Shown piece by piece: positions 1 to 7,525 of a stretch of DNA of 47,897 bases. Each line of letters opens with the position of its first letter. Position 1 is the stretch's first letter. The position numbers were made by a program, and so were the translations under genes. The notes under the pieces were generated by a model. It was not told the DNA's origin. It worked only from the letters and a program-made list of their open reading frames with translations, and did no database searches. The stretch is from Sphingosinicella sp. (GTDB lineage Bacteria; Pseudomonadota; Alphaproteobacteria; Sphingomonadales; Sphingomonadaceae), in the NCBI RefSeq assembly GCF_013911755.1, contig NZ_JACESP010000027.1, forward strand, positions 1 through 47,897, in the 5' to 3' direction.

Positions 1-10
1 GTGGAGGCCC

Positions 11-460
11 ATGACGACGCTCGACCTGAAGCTGATGCCCCCGCCACCGCTCGGCGCACGCCCGGCACTGTGGATCGTGGGCGGCACCGCGCTTGTCATG
101 CTGCTCGCTTCGGCGCGGTTTATCGCGCTTGGCGCTTGGCCGATCCTGCCGTTCGTGGTCGCTGACCTTGCGCTGCTCGTCTGGGCGTTTCGTGCCGCCG
201 CGCGCGCCTCCCGCGCTTATGAGCGGCTGCGGCTCGATGCCTCGGGCCTCGTCTACAGCCGCGTCGCGGCTGACGGCAGCGCGCGCGAGTTCCGGCTGGA
301 GCCGCTGTTCACCCGTGTCGAGTTGGAAACGTTGAGCCCGCCCGAAAACCGGCTCTGGCTCGGCGAGCGCGGACGCCGCCTGCTCGTCGGCCGCTTCCTC
401 AGCCCGCGCGAGCGGCAAGAGGTCTATGCCATGCTGAAACGCGCGCTTCCGGGTCGGTAG
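11..460 (+). CDS. DUF2244 family membrane protein
   Basis: Small inner-membrane protein of unknown function that I place in the DUF2244 family by its overall plan. Two hydrophobic segments at about residues 19-37 and 43-62 form an N-terminal helical hairpin, followed by a soluble arginine-rich domain of about 85 residues ending in FLSPRERQEVYAMLKRAL. The length of 149 residues is usual for the family. The ATG has a GGAGG Shine-Dalgarno five bases upstream. The gene runs toward dapB and its TAG abuts the dapB stop with no gap, so no separate terminator exists between them. No catalytic residues are recognisable. What lies upstream is outside the window. Confidence 0.82.
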   Translation: MTTLDLKLMPPPPLGARPALWIVGGTALVMLLASARFIALGAWPILPFVVADLALLVWAFRAAARASRAYERLRLDASGLVYSRVAADGSAREFRLEPLFTRVELETLSPPENRLWLGERGRRLLVGRFLSPRERQEVYAMLKRALPGR

Positions 461-1261
461 CTAGCCGAGCCCGAGCACCGCGTTCATCGTGTAGCGCCCG
501 GCGGGCTTCCCCGCGAGCCACAGCGCCGCGCGCACCGCGCCGCGTGCGAAGATCTCGCGCGATTCGGCGCGGTGGCCGAGTTCGATGCGCTCGCCGTCCG
601 CCGCCAGGATCACCATGTGGTCGCCCGCCACCGATCCGCCGCGCAGCGCGGCGAAGCCGATCTCGCCGACCTTTCGCGCCGCGTCCGCGCCCGCCCGGCC
701 CTTCACGGCGGCGGCGGAGAGCTTGACCCCGCGCCCGGCGGCGGCGGCCTCGCCCAGCATCAGCGCAGTGCCGGAGGGCGCGTCCACCTTGTGGCGGTGG
801 TGCATTTCGGCGATCTCGATGTCCCAGTCGTCACCGAGGCGGCTCGCCGCCTCCTTCACCAGCGCGGCGAGCATGGTGACGCCAAGGCTGGTGTTTGCCG
901 TCTGCAGCACGGCGATTGTCTTCGCCGCCTCGTCGATCAGCTTGTGGTGCTTGGGTGTCAGGCCCGTCGTGCCGATCACGATCGCGCAGGCGGCGTCGCA
1001 CGCCGCGGTGAGGTTCTCCTCGAGCGCGTCCGGTATCGTGAAGTCGACGAGCACGTCAGCGCTGTGCGCGAGCGCCAGCGTGTTCGCGCAGATGACGAGG
1101 CTCGGCGCGATGCTGCGGCCCATCGCGGGGTGCCCCGGCTTCTCGGCGGCGCCCGCCAGCACGGCGTCTTTCGTGGCGAGCACCTGTTCGATGATGCTCT
1201 GCCCCATGCGTCCGCCCGCACCGAGGACGCCGATCCGTGCCGTGCCGCCGCGCTTCGCCAT
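461..1261 (-). CDS. dapB: 4-hydroxy-tetrahydrodipicolinate reductase
   Basis: Cytoplasmic NAD(P)H-dependent enzyme of the diaminopimelate/lysine pathway. It reduces the DapA product to tetrahydrodipicolinate. The 266-residue protein has the N-terminal Rossmann motif GVLGAGGRMG at residues 11-20 and the C-terminal substrate motif HHRHKVDAPSGTA at 154-166. His154 and Lys158 match the catalytic His/Lys pair of E. coli DapB. I chose the ATG at 1261 because an AAGGG sequence precedes it and because the open frame upstream to 1333 encodes arginine-rich, non-homologous sequence. It is divergent from the sirtuin gene across a 58-bp gap that must hold both promoters, and it converges with the DUF2244 gene. 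Confidence 0.96.
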   Translation of the reverse strand: MAKRGGTARIGVLGAGGRMGQSIIEQVLATKDAVLAGAAEKPGHPAMGRSIAPSLVICANTLALAHSADVLVDFTIPDALEENLTAACDAACAIVIGTTGLTPKHHKLIDEAAKTIAVLQTANTSLGVTMLAALVKEAASRLGDDWDIEIAEMHHRHKVDAPSGTALMLGEAAAAGRGVKLSAAAVKGRAGADAARKVGEIGFAALRGGSVAGDHMVILAADGERIELGHRAESREIFARGAVRAALWLAGKPAGRYTMNAVLGLG

Positions 1262-1319
1262 AACCCTTGAACCCCTTGAACGCTGATGCGAAGGCGTATC
1301 TCTGGCCAATCGGGGAGCG

Positions 1320-2042
1320 GTGCGCAAGATCATGCGGGCAGCGGGGTTTCAAAGCATCGTCGTGCTCACGGGCGCGGGCATTTCGGCGGAAAGCGGTGTT
1401 CCGACCTTCCGGGGGCCGGACGGCCTCTGGGAAGGCCACCGCGTGGAGGACGTCGCGACGCCGCAGGCGTTCCGGCGCGATCCGGCGCTGGTGCAGGCGT
1501 TCTATGACGCGCGCCGCGCCGCACTCGCCCGCGTCGTGCCGAATGCCGCGCACGATGCGCTCGCCCGGCTCGATGCCCGGTGGCCGGGCGATCTCCTGAT
1601 CGTCACGCAGAACGTCGACGACCTCCACGAGCGCGCGGGCGCGAAACGCATGGTGCACATGCACGGCGAGCTCAAAAGCGCGCTCTGCCTTGCCTGCGGA
1701 GAGCGGCAGCCCGCGCCCGAAACCCTGTCGGACGGCCCGGCCTGTACCCACTGCGGCGCCCGCGCGCGACTGCGTCCCGATATCGTCTGGTTCGGCGAAA
1801 TGCCCTACCACATGGACCGGATCGAGGCCGCGCTCGCCGCGTGCGACCTGTTCGTTTCGATCGGCACCTCGGGCGCGGTGTATCCGGCTGCAGGCTTCGT
1901 GCAGGGCGCCCGCCACGCCGGCGCGTATACGCTCGAAATCAATCTCGATCCGTCCGAAGGCACGCATTTCTTCGCTGAAGCCCGCCACGGCCGCGCGGGC
2001 GAACTCGTTCCCGCGTGGGTCAGGGAACTGCTAGAGCGCTGA
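1320..2042 (+). CDS. cobB: Sir2-family NAD-dependent protein deacylase
   Basis: Sirtuin that removes acyl groups from protein lysines using NAD. Visible motifs are GAGISAESGVPTFRG at residues 18-32, TQNVDDLHERAG at 96-107, the catalytic HMHGE with His115, and a zinc knuckle Cys123/Cys126 and Cys142/Cys145. Tyr62 and Arg65 in FYDARR correspond to the YxxR pair that in SIRT5 and E. coli CobB binds acidic acyl groups, so desuccinylase activity as well as deacetylase activity is inferred. The GTG at 1320 has GGGGAG just upstream; an ATG at 1332 is an alternative start. Its last 12 bases overlap the end of the convergent metallopeptidase gene. Confidence 0.95.
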   Translation: MRKIMRAAGFQSIVVLTGAGISAESGVPTFRGPDGLWEGHRVEDVATPQAFRRDPALVQAFYDARRAALARVVPNAAHDALARLDARWPGDLLIVTQNVDDLHERAGAKRMVHMHGELKSALCLACGERQPAPETLSDGPACTHCGARARLRPDIVWFGEMPYHMDRIEAALAACDLFVSIGTSGAVYPAAGFVQGARHAGAYTLEINLDPSEGTHFFAEARHGRAGELVPAWVRELLER

Positions 2043-2429
2043 CTCCTCGATCCGGTGCATGGCCTCGTCGGACAGGCCGAAGTGATGCCCGACCTCGTGG
2101 ACCAGCACGTGCGTCACGATATGCTCCAGGCTCTCCTCGCCCTCGGCCCACAGGTCGAGCATCGGGCGGCGATAGAGATAGACGGTGTCGGGCAGCGCCC
2201 CCGAGACATCCACGGAACGCCCCACCGCGTGGCCCTGATAGAGTCCGAGCAGATCGAACTCGCTTTCGAGCTGCATGTCGCGGCACACCTCCTCGTCGGG
2301 AAAGTCCTCGATGCGCAGCACCACGGCGCCGAGGTGCGCCTGAAACACCTCCGGGAGCCGCGCGATTGCGGCGCGCGCCAGCGTCTCGATGTCATCCAGC
2401 GACGGCGCGAAGGTTTGACGGACACTCAT
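2031..2429 (-). CDS. Zincin-like metallopeptidase family protein (COG3824 type)
   Basis: Small predicted zinc metallopeptidase of about 132 residues with the motif HEVGHHFGLSDEAMH near the C terminus. This is the HExxHxxGxxD signature of the minimal zincin family found next to many alphaproteobacterial housekeeping genes. No signal peptide is visible, so it is probably cytoplasmic. Its substrate is not known. ATGs at 2429 and 2441 are both possible starts; neither has a strong Shine-Dalgarno, and I prefer the shorter form because homologues start close to the SLDDIETLA segment. It overlaps the sirtuin gene tail-to-tail by 12 bp and is divergent from the pterin dehydratase gene. Confidence 0.88.
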   Translation of the reverse strand: MSVRQTFAPSLDDIETLARAAIARLPEVFQAHLGAVVLRIEDFPDEEVCRDMQLESEFDLLGLYQGHAVGRSVDVSGALPDTVYLYRRPMLDLWAEGEESLEHIVTHVLVHEVGHHFGLSDEAMHRIEESAL

Positions 2430-2479
2430 GACCCACGACATAGGAGGAAGCGCCCCGCCGCGCCAGCAGGAGGACAGCC

Positions 2480-2764
2480 ATGGTGGAGAAACTTTCGGAT
2501 GCCCAGCGCGCGGCGCTGCTCCCGGCCCTCCCCGCGTGGACGCTGGATACGGCGCGAGACGGCCTCGCCCGCAGCTTCCGCTTCAAGGATTTCTCCGAAG
2601 CGTTCGGCTTCATGAGCCGGGTGGCGCTCCTCGCCGAAAAGGCGGACCACCACCCGGAATGGTCGAACGTCTGGAACCGCGTCGATATCCTCCTCACCAC
2701 GCACGACGCGGGAGGCCTCTCGATGCGCGACATCGAGATGGCAAAGGCGATCGACGCGCTCTAA
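2480..2764 (+). CDS. phhB: Pterin-4a-carbinolamine dehydratase
   Basis: Enzyme of 94 residues that dehydrates 4a-hydroxytetrahydropterin and so recycles the cofactor of aromatic amino acid hydroxylases. The family signature ADHHPEW with its paired histidines is at residues 54-60, followed by [17 protein letters not shown]. Length and motif spacing match the whole family. The ATG is preceded by a near-perfect AGGAGG at 2468-2473. No phenylalanine hydroxylase gene is in the window, so its partner is unknown. Only four bases separate its stop from the stop of the convergent M23 gene. Confidence 0.95.
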   Translation: MVEKLSDAQRAALLPALPAWTLDTARDGLARSFRFKDFSEAFGFMSRVALLAEKADHHPEWSNVWNRVDILLTTHDAGGLSMRDIEMAKAIDAL

Positions 2765-2768
2765 GCCC

Positions 2769-3749
2769 CTACTTCGTCGCCGCGATAGCCTGTCCGCGCA
2801 CCGGCTCGCCGTCACGCACGGGCCGCCCGTCCACCCGCATGTCGTGGAAGTTCGCCGGAAGTCCGTTTCCGGCGTCGGCGAAGGTCGCGCCCGTCTGCAG
2901 GTGGAAATGGATGTGCGGCTCCGATGTGCGGCCGCTGTTGCCGCACAGGCCGAGCGGCTGCCCGGCCTTCACCGTGTCTCCCGTCTTCACCTTCGTTGAT
3001 CCGCGCTGCAGATGCGCGACAAGCGCGTGCTGCTCCGGCCCGACGCGGACGATCACGTGGTTCCCCGCCGCCGCCGTCGCGCTCATGTCGCCGATCGCCA
3101 TGTCGGGCAGTCCGTCGACGACATCGCTGACGATCCCGTCCGCCACGGCAAGCACCGGCTCGCCCCAGCAGTAATAGGATGCGTGTTCGTTCGCCGGTCC
3201 GGAAAAGCTCTTGCTGTCCTTCACCACCACGAGATCGAACGCATAGGTCTGCGCGCGCGCAACCATGTGATAATTGCGGGCAAGGTTGCGCCCACCCCAA
3301 TAGGTGAACCACGTTCCTTCGCGCGGCGTGCCAAACGGCGGGCGGACGGAGACACCCGCACCGGCGGGAAGCGCGGCCGGCGGCGGAGACGAAGGCTGCA
3401 CGGTCGCCGCCACCACGGCGCCATTGTCGTCCCACACCACCGTGGTCATCGCGGCGGGCGCGCGCTCATGCGCGGCGAGGCGCTGGTAGAAGGTCAGGCC
3501 ATTGATGGCCATTTCCACCTCATCGAACACCGTCGTCTGCTTGCCCATCTGCGCATTGATCGCGGCCGAGAACGCTGCCGGGCCGCCTCCCGCGTCGATC
3601 TTCGCTTTAAGGTCGGGCGCGGCCGCCGCGGCAAGCGCGCCGACGCTCTCGGGGGACGTCCAGTCGGAAACCGCGCGCCCGCGTTCGATAACGCTGTCGG
3701 GCGCCGCTGCGGCAGCCGCCACCACGGCTGCGATCGTGAAAATGTGCAT
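2769..3749 (-). CDS. Exported M23/LytM-like peptidase
   Basis: Exported protein of about 326 residues with a signal peptide (residues 1-17, alanine-rich, ending AAAAAAP) and a C-terminal LytM/peptidase M23 fold. The C-terminal part shows GDTVKAGQPLGLCGNSGRTSEPHIHFHLQTG, split here as GQPLGLCGNSGRTSEPH followed by IHFHL, which includes the HxH zinc motif. The upstream zinc motif is unusual: where M23 peptidases have HxxxD, this protein has NEHASYYCWGEPV, so the aspartate is not visible. The N-terminal 150 residues resemble no enzyme I know. The ATG at 3749 has AAGGAG eight bases upstream; an in-frame TTG two codons earlier is less likely. Probably involved in cell-wall hydrolysis, or an inactive relative. 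Confidence 0.85.
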   Translation of the reverse strand: MHIFTIAAVVAAAAAAPDSVIERGRAVSDWTSPESVGALAAAAAPDLKAKIDAGGGPAAFSAAINAQMGKQTTVFDEVEMAINGLTFYQRLAAHERAPAAMTTVVWDDNGAVVAATVQPSSPPPAALPAGAGVSVRPPFGTPREGTWFTYWGGRNLARNYHMVARAQTYAFDLVVVKDSKSFSGPANEHASYYCWGEPVLAVADGIVSDVVDGLPDMAIGDMSATAAAGNHVIVRVGPEQHALVAHLQRGSTKVKTGDTVKAGQPLGLCGNSGRTSEPHIHFHLQTGATFADAGNGLPANFHDMRVDGRPVRDGEPVRGQAIAATK

Positions 3750-3784
3750 CAACAAATCTCCTTCTGATTGCGGACTTTGCAGCT

Positions 3785-4363
3785 TCAGCCGCGTTCATGG
3801 TCTTCGAGTTCGTCCGCGATCCTCTGCGCGCCGCGCCGATTGATGCGGATGACCCACGCCATCGCGATCCCCGTCACCGCCGCCAGCGCGATCACGAGCA
3901 CGCGGCCGCCCGGTGGAACCTTCAGGAATGCCCCCGCGTAGATCGTCACCATGCCGGGCACCATCGGCCCGATGTACCAGCGCGCGACGGAGGCGAGCGC
4001 ATCGCGTTCGCGGCGCAGGCTGTCGCGATACGCCTCGATGCTCGGCCGCGCGCCGTCGATCGGCATTGCGCTGCCCGTGCGCCGGTGAAGTTGCCACGCC
4101 ACGACCCCGCCGCCGATCCCCAGCAGGATCAGTCCCACCGTGCCGACCCCGAGTGCGCCCAGCCGCACGTCGAGGAGAACGAGACCCACGACGCCCACGA
4201 TCATCAGCGCCGCGGTCAGATATTCGATCAGGTTGCGCCGCCCCACGCGGCGTTCGAGCGCGGCGTGCCGTCGGTGGATTTCGTCTGCGGGCAGCACGTG
4301 CGGCTGCACCGCCTGCGCCTTCCACAGCGCGCCCATTTCGCTCATGTCGTTCGTATCGGTCAC
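3785..4363 (-). CDS. Membrane protein translationally coupled to the ECF sigma factor
   Basis: Protein of 192 residues, not recognised by family. It begins with a short polar region (MTDTNDMSEMGALWKAQ), then a helical hairpin at about residues 45-90 (two membrane segments rich in V, L and G), a charged linker, and a second hydrophobic pair at about 135-175. I chose the GTG at 4363 because GGGAGGA lies eight bases upstream and the GTGA overlaps the sigma-factor stop by four bases, which implies coupled translation. The position just after a sigma gene suggests an anti-sigma or sensor role, but no zinc-binding HxxxCxxC motif is present, so this is inference only. Confidence 0.7.
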   Translation of the reverse strand: MTDTNDMSEMGALWKAQAVQPHVLPADEIHRRHAALERRVGRRNLIEYLTAALMIVGVVGLVLLDVRLGALGVGTVGLILLGIGGGVVAWQLHRRTGSAMPIDGARPSIEAYRDSLRRERDALASVARWYIGPMVPGMVTIYAGAFLKVPPGGRVLVIALAAVTGIAMAWVIRINRRGAQRIADELEDHERG

Positions 4364-4896
4364 GGCCGGTTTCCTCCCGCGAATTGCCGGGCGAGCAGTG
4401 CCTTGATGCGGTGAATGCGCGTGGTGACGGCGCCCGGCGTCAGCCCGGTGATCTCGGCGCAGGCGGCGGCGTCCAGACCCTCGAGATGCAGCAACATCAC
4501 CTGCCGATCGATCGGCCGCAGCCGCCAGATCAGCGCGTAAAGTCGGTCGAGCGTCAGCGCGGCGTCGGCGCTGTCCTCCGGCCCGGCGCGGGTGTCGGCG
4601 ACATCGACGGTGTCGAGATCGACGAACCCGGCGGGTTTCGCCCGCACCGCGCAGTGGACATGCCGCGCGCCGACATTGTGCGCGATGCGGTGCACCCATG
4701 TCGCAAGGCTGCACTGCTGCGCGAAACCGGCAAAACTCCGCCAGAGCTGAAGATGAATCTCCTGCTCCAGATCCTCGCGCAGCGCCGGATCCGCCTCATA
4801 GCCCGCCGAAAGCCGCGCGATCATCCCGCCGTGCGCCGCTACCGCGTCCGCATACAGCGCATCCTGCCGCACGCTCTGGCCTTCGGGGCCGCTCAT
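4360..4896 (-). CDS. ECF-type RNA polymerase sigma factor
   Basis: Sigma-70 family protein of 178 residues with only regions 2 and 4, as in extracytoplasmic-function sigma factors. Region 2 is at about residues 20-90 (DLEQEIHLQLWRSFAGF then SLATWVHRIAHN), and region 4 is at about 118-170 (LRPIDRQVMLLHLEGLDAAA followed by GAVTTRIHRIKALLA). The linker is acidic. The ATG at 4896 has GGAG seven bases upstream. The gene is followed by a membrane-protein gene with a four-base overlap. An inverted repeat TTTCTT-acg-AAGAAA lies 50-65 bases upstream of the start and may be a control site. The regulon cannot be read from this sequence. Confidence 0.92.
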   Translation of the reverse strand: MSGPEGQSVRQDALYADAVAAHGGMIARLSAGYEADPALREDLEQEIHLQLWRSFAGFAQQCSLATWVHRIAHNVGARHVHCAVRAKPAGFVDLDTVDVADTRAGPEDSADAALTLDRLYALIWRLRPIDRQVMLLHLEGLDAAACAEITGLTPGAVTTRIHRIKALLARQFAGGNRP

Positions 4897-5265
4897 TCCA
4901 CGCTCCGCTTGCTGCTCCTGAAGGAAACAGTCGCAGGCGCGCGGTGTTTCTTACGAAGAAAATTCTCAGCCTTTCGCGCCGGTCCGGCGTCGTCTGCATC
5001 GGCTTGCCGGAACTGACTCTCGAAACGCCTACGTGACGCTGGCGTGGTGCACAGCGCTGTGTCCGCAAGATTTGCGCGGGTGCCACATCTCAGATGGTGC
5101 GGTGATATAACTGCTTGTCGCCGAGGCAGATGATTTGGCAGCGCCAGCCCGTTGGCTTAGGTTTTGACTGCCTAAGAGGCGGGAAGGCTGATCGCCCCCC
5201 AAGCTGAGTTTTTGATTGGTTGTGAAACCCCACAATACAAGAATTATTCTATAATACCAATTGCA
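4897..5265. other. Intergenic stretch, no supported gene
   Basis: No convincing gene lies here. It holds the sigma-gene promoter region on its left side and loses the strong GC codon bias to the right. A small hairpin (CTTAGG at 5156-5161 pairing with CCTAAG at 5171-5176, flanked by CCCG and CGGG) is visible. A 68-codon open frame on the minus strand (5029-5235) has no Shine-Dalgarno or recognisable product and is treated as chance. No tRNA-like cloverleaf was found. Confidence 0.5.
4947..4961. promoter_or_regulatory. Inverted repeat upstream of the ECF sigma gene
   Basis: TTTCTT and AAGAAA separated by ACG form a perfect 6-bp dyad 50-65 bases upstream of the sigma-factor ATG. It is AT-rich against a GC-rich background. 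It could be an operator; no bound protein is known, and a dyad this short can occur by chance. Confidence 0.3.
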
Positions 5266-5736
5266 CTATTGGAAAAAAGAGCGAGACACATCTCTTTTGT
5301 CTACTCTTAATCCGCATATACTTTTCCGTTCTGTGAGAATGATTTCTAGATGATTTTTGTCTTTTGGAAAGTTATCGACCACATTTTTTATAAGACGGCA
5401 CCAATGTAAATCGTCATCATTGGACTTTCCAATAAAGGGCGGGTTCATCAGTCCCGGAAAATTAACTGTCATAACAGATATAATAACATAATCACAAAAT
5501 GAAATATTATCATTAGTGGGTAAGAGAATTTTTTTGTCTAAACTCCCAACGTAACCCAAAAGAACACGCTCTTTGTGGTAACTTTTAAACTGAGGAATAA
5601 AATATCTAACATAATCATCGTCGTCACCCGGCGGCAAAACAAAAAAAATCTCACTTTTCTTAAAGTGTATCAGAATTAAACCTATAGATTCCAATATTTC
5701 ATATATTGTTATTTTATAATTATCCCTCCCGGCCAT
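5266..5736 (-). CDS. AT-rich orphan gene, unknown product
   Basis: Hypothetical protein of about 156 residues that I do not recognise. Its base composition is strikingly AT-rich, with many AAA, AAT, ATA and TTT codons, unlike every neighbour, which points to horizontal transfer. I chose the ATG at 5736 because GGAGG lies about ten bases upstream; the same frame extends to a TTG at 5775 that has no ribosome site. The protein is soluble, with an early hydrophobic strand region (ESIGLILIHF), an acidic PPGDDDDYVRYF segment at about residue 35-46, a second acidic NDDDLHW segment at about 107-113, and no signal peptide. It stands alone, with no mobility gene beside it. A cargo or defence-type gene is possible but unsupported. 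Confidence 0.6.
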   Translation of the reverse strand: MAGRDNYKITIYEILESIGLILIHFKKSEIFFVLPPGDDDDYVRYFIPQFKSYHKERVLLGYVGSLDKKILLPTNDNISFCDYVIISVMTVNFPGLMNPPFIGKSNDDDLHWCRLIKNVVDNFPKDKNHLEIILTERKSICGLRVDKRDVSRSFFQ

Positions 5737-6220
5737 CGTTGCGATTTCCTCCAAATATATAAGCACCTTTTTCAATTTGCCCTATAGCTTGCAAAATTTG
5801 GCGGAGGTTTTCCATGCCCAAAATTTATCAATAGCTATATACCGTTTGCGACACCGCGTTGAGGGGCCGAGCTTGAAGTGTGATCGTCAGACTGAGTGGT
5901 GGCTGGAATTATTACAACTGGCCTCAAGACTTGGAATACTTACCACCGGAGGCCCCTCAAAAAAACGGGGGCGGCTTCCACCGCTGTCGCAATCTCGAGA
6001 CCGATGAAGCCCTTGCCGTCCCCTACACAGGCACTCGAGAATTAAAGTGGTCGAAGCCGTGACGTAGTGCTTTGGCGCGGCGAGCGTCGTTGTTGCGCCA
6101 ATGGCTTCCCGTGCCAGTTTTGACTCATTGGCCAACCGGGGGAATGAAGTCAGTCTCAAAGTGGCTGACGGCGCAGAGAGGTCATGGTCGGCCGCGCTGC
6201 GGGGCGGTATCCAGGTCGTG
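5737..6220. other. Gene-poor stretch with two inverted repeats
   Basis: No gene is supported in this 484-bp stretch. It contains a 10-bp perfect inverted repeat, TTGAGGGGCC at 5859-5868 against GGCCCCTCAA at 5951-5960, followed by an A-tract. It also contains a 7-bp repeat TTGGCGC at 6072-6078 against GCGCCAA at 6095-6101. Short plus-strand open frames (5777-6007, 5880-6062) lack recognisable products. The composition changes from AT-rich to GC-rich across it, so it probably holds the right-hand junction of the foreign segment that carries the orphan gene. Confidence 0.5.
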
Positions 6221-7438
6221 CTAGACTGCGGCCCTCAGCTTCTCCACCAGATCGGTCTTCTCCCATGGGAAGAAGTCGCCCTCGGCCTTCCGCCCGAAGT
6301 GCCCGTATGCGGCGGTGCGGCTGTAGATCGGCTTGTTGAGGCCCAAGTGCTCGCGGATGCCCTTGGGCGTCAGCCGCACGAGCTGCGGGATCACCGCTTC
6401 CAGTTTCGCCTCGTCCACCGTGCCCGTGCCGTGCAGATCCACATAGAGCGACAGCGGCTCTGCGACGCCGATCGCGTAGGACAGCTGGATCGTGCAGCGC
6501 TTGCCGAGGCCTGCCGCCACGATGTTCTTCGCAAGATAGCGCGCGATGTACGCCGCTGAGCGGTCGACCTTCGTCGGGTCTTTCCCGCTGAACGCGCCGC
6601 CGCCGTGCGGGCTTGCGCCGCCGTAGGTGTCCACGATGATCTTGCGTCCCGTCAGGCCCGCGTCGCCGTCCGGCCCGCCGATCTCGAAGCGGCCCGTGGG
6701 GTTCACGTGGATCGCCGTTTTCTCGGTCACGAAGCCGTCCGGCAGCACGTCCCGGAACACGCCCATCACATAGTCGTGCAGAATCTTGAACTTCTCCGGG
6801 TCGCCCTCGCCGCCGTGCCAGAAATAGCCCGGCGCGTGCTGCGTCGAAACGACGAGTGCGGTCGCTTCCACCGGCACGCCGCCCGCGTAGCGCAGCGTCA
6901 CCTGGCTCTTGCTGTCCGGTTCCAGAAACGGCGCCGCGCCCGAATGGCGGTCCGCCGCCAGCCGCGCGAGGATCTTGTGGCTGTAGTCCAGCGTCGCGGG
7001 CATCAGGTCGGGCGTCTCGTCGGTCGCGTAGCCGAACATGATGCCCTGGTCGCCCGCGCCCTCGTCCTTGTTGCCCGCCTCGTCGACGCCCTGCGCGATG
7101 TGCGCGGATTGGCCGTGCAGATGGTTCTCGAAACGGAATTGCTCCCAGTGGAAGCCGTCCTGCGCGTATCCGATGCGCTTCACCGTCTCGCGGACGGTCG
7201 TCTCGATCTCGTCGAGCGCGCCCGGCACCCATGCGCCGTTTTCGTACACGCCCTTGCAGCGGATTTCGCCCGCCAGCACGACGAGCTGCGTCGTCGTCAA
7301 CGTTTCGCAGGCGATGCGCGCTTCGGGGTCTTTCGACAGGAACAGATCGACGATCGCGTCTGAAATCTGGTCGGCGACCTTGTCGGGGTGGCCTTCCGAA
7401 ACCGATTCGGACGTGAAGAGATAGTCGCTGCGCGCCAT
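6221..7438 (-). CDS. metK: S-adenosylmethionine synthetase
   Basis: Cytoplasmic enzyme that makes S-adenosylmethionine from methionine and ATP. The 405 residues carry all family marks: [14 protein letters not shown] at 16-29, [13 protein letters not shown] in the centre, and the phosphate-binding loop [16 protein letters not shown] in the C-terminal half. The ATG at 7438 has AGGAAA upstream. A putative promoter (TTGCGC, 17 bp, TAGAGC) and a 22-bp palindrome lie between it and the XRE regulator gene. In related genomes I recall trmB following metK; here an AT-rich, gene-poor stretch follows instead. I searched the leader for a SAM riboswitch by eye and saw none. Confidence 0.97.
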   Translation of the reverse strand: MARSDYLFTSESVSEGHPDKVADQISDAIVDLFLSKDPEARIACETLTTTQLVVLAGEIRCKGVYENGAWVPGALDEIETTVRETVKRIGYAQDGFHWEQFRFENHLHGQSAHIAQGVDEAGNKDEGAGDQGIMFGYATDETPDLMPATLDYSHKILARLAADRHSGAAPFLEPDSKSQVTLRYAGGVPVEATALVVSTQHAPGYFWHGGEGDPEKFKILHDYVMGVFRDVLPDGFVTEKTAIHVNPTGRFEIGGPDGDAGLTGRKIIVDTYGGASPHGGGAFSGKDPTKVDRSAAYIARYLAKNIVAAGLGKRCTIQLSYAIGVAEPLSLYVDLHGTGTVDEAKLEAVIPQLVRLTPKGIREHLGLNKPIYSRTAAYGHFGRKAEGDFFPWEKTDLVEKLRAAV

Positions 7439-7471
7439 GCATCTTTCCTGAAACAGCTCTTGGACGGTCCC

Positions 7472-7500
7472 GCTCTAGCGCCGCTACGCGGCCCGCGCAA
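7472..7500 (-). promoter_or_regulatory. Putative metK promoter
   Basis: On the minus strand, TTGCGC (7495-7500) and TAGAGC (7472-7477) are separated by 17 bp. This fits a housekeeping -35/-10 pair with a start of transcription about 25 bases before the metK ATG. The spacer itself contains the small dyad GCCGC-gta-GCGGC. Sequence match only. Confidence 0.4.
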
Positions 7501-7503
7501 GCG

Positions 7504-7525
7504 GACATAAAGAATCGTTTATGTC
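7504..7525. promoter_or_regulatory. 22-bp palindrome between the XRE gene and metK
   Basis: GACATAAA (7504-7511) and TTTATGTC (7518-7525) form a perfect 8-bp dyad around GAATCG. It spans the stop codon of the XRE gene and lies just upstream of the putative metK -35 box. There is no T-run after it on the minus strand, so it is not a typical terminator. The centre contains GAATC, a GANTC site of the kind methylated by CcrM in alphaproteobacteria. It is a good candidate operator for metK. Confidence 0.55.

Noticed and set aside
572-1286. Two long plus-strand open frames across dapB
   Set aside because: They are antisense shadows of dapB caused by high GC; no homology or ribosome site.
5029-5235. 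68-codon minus-strand open frame
   Set aside because: No Shine-Dalgarno, no recognisable product, and composition not matching either the core genes or the AT-rich gene.
5777-6062. Short plus-strand frames resembling a broken gene
   Set aside because: No family recognised; TTG start without a ribosome site. Kept only as part of the gene-poor stretch.
7439-7503. SAM riboswitch in the metK leader
   Set aside because: The leader is short, and I see none of the conserved SAM-II, SAM-V or SAM/SAH riboswitch cores.
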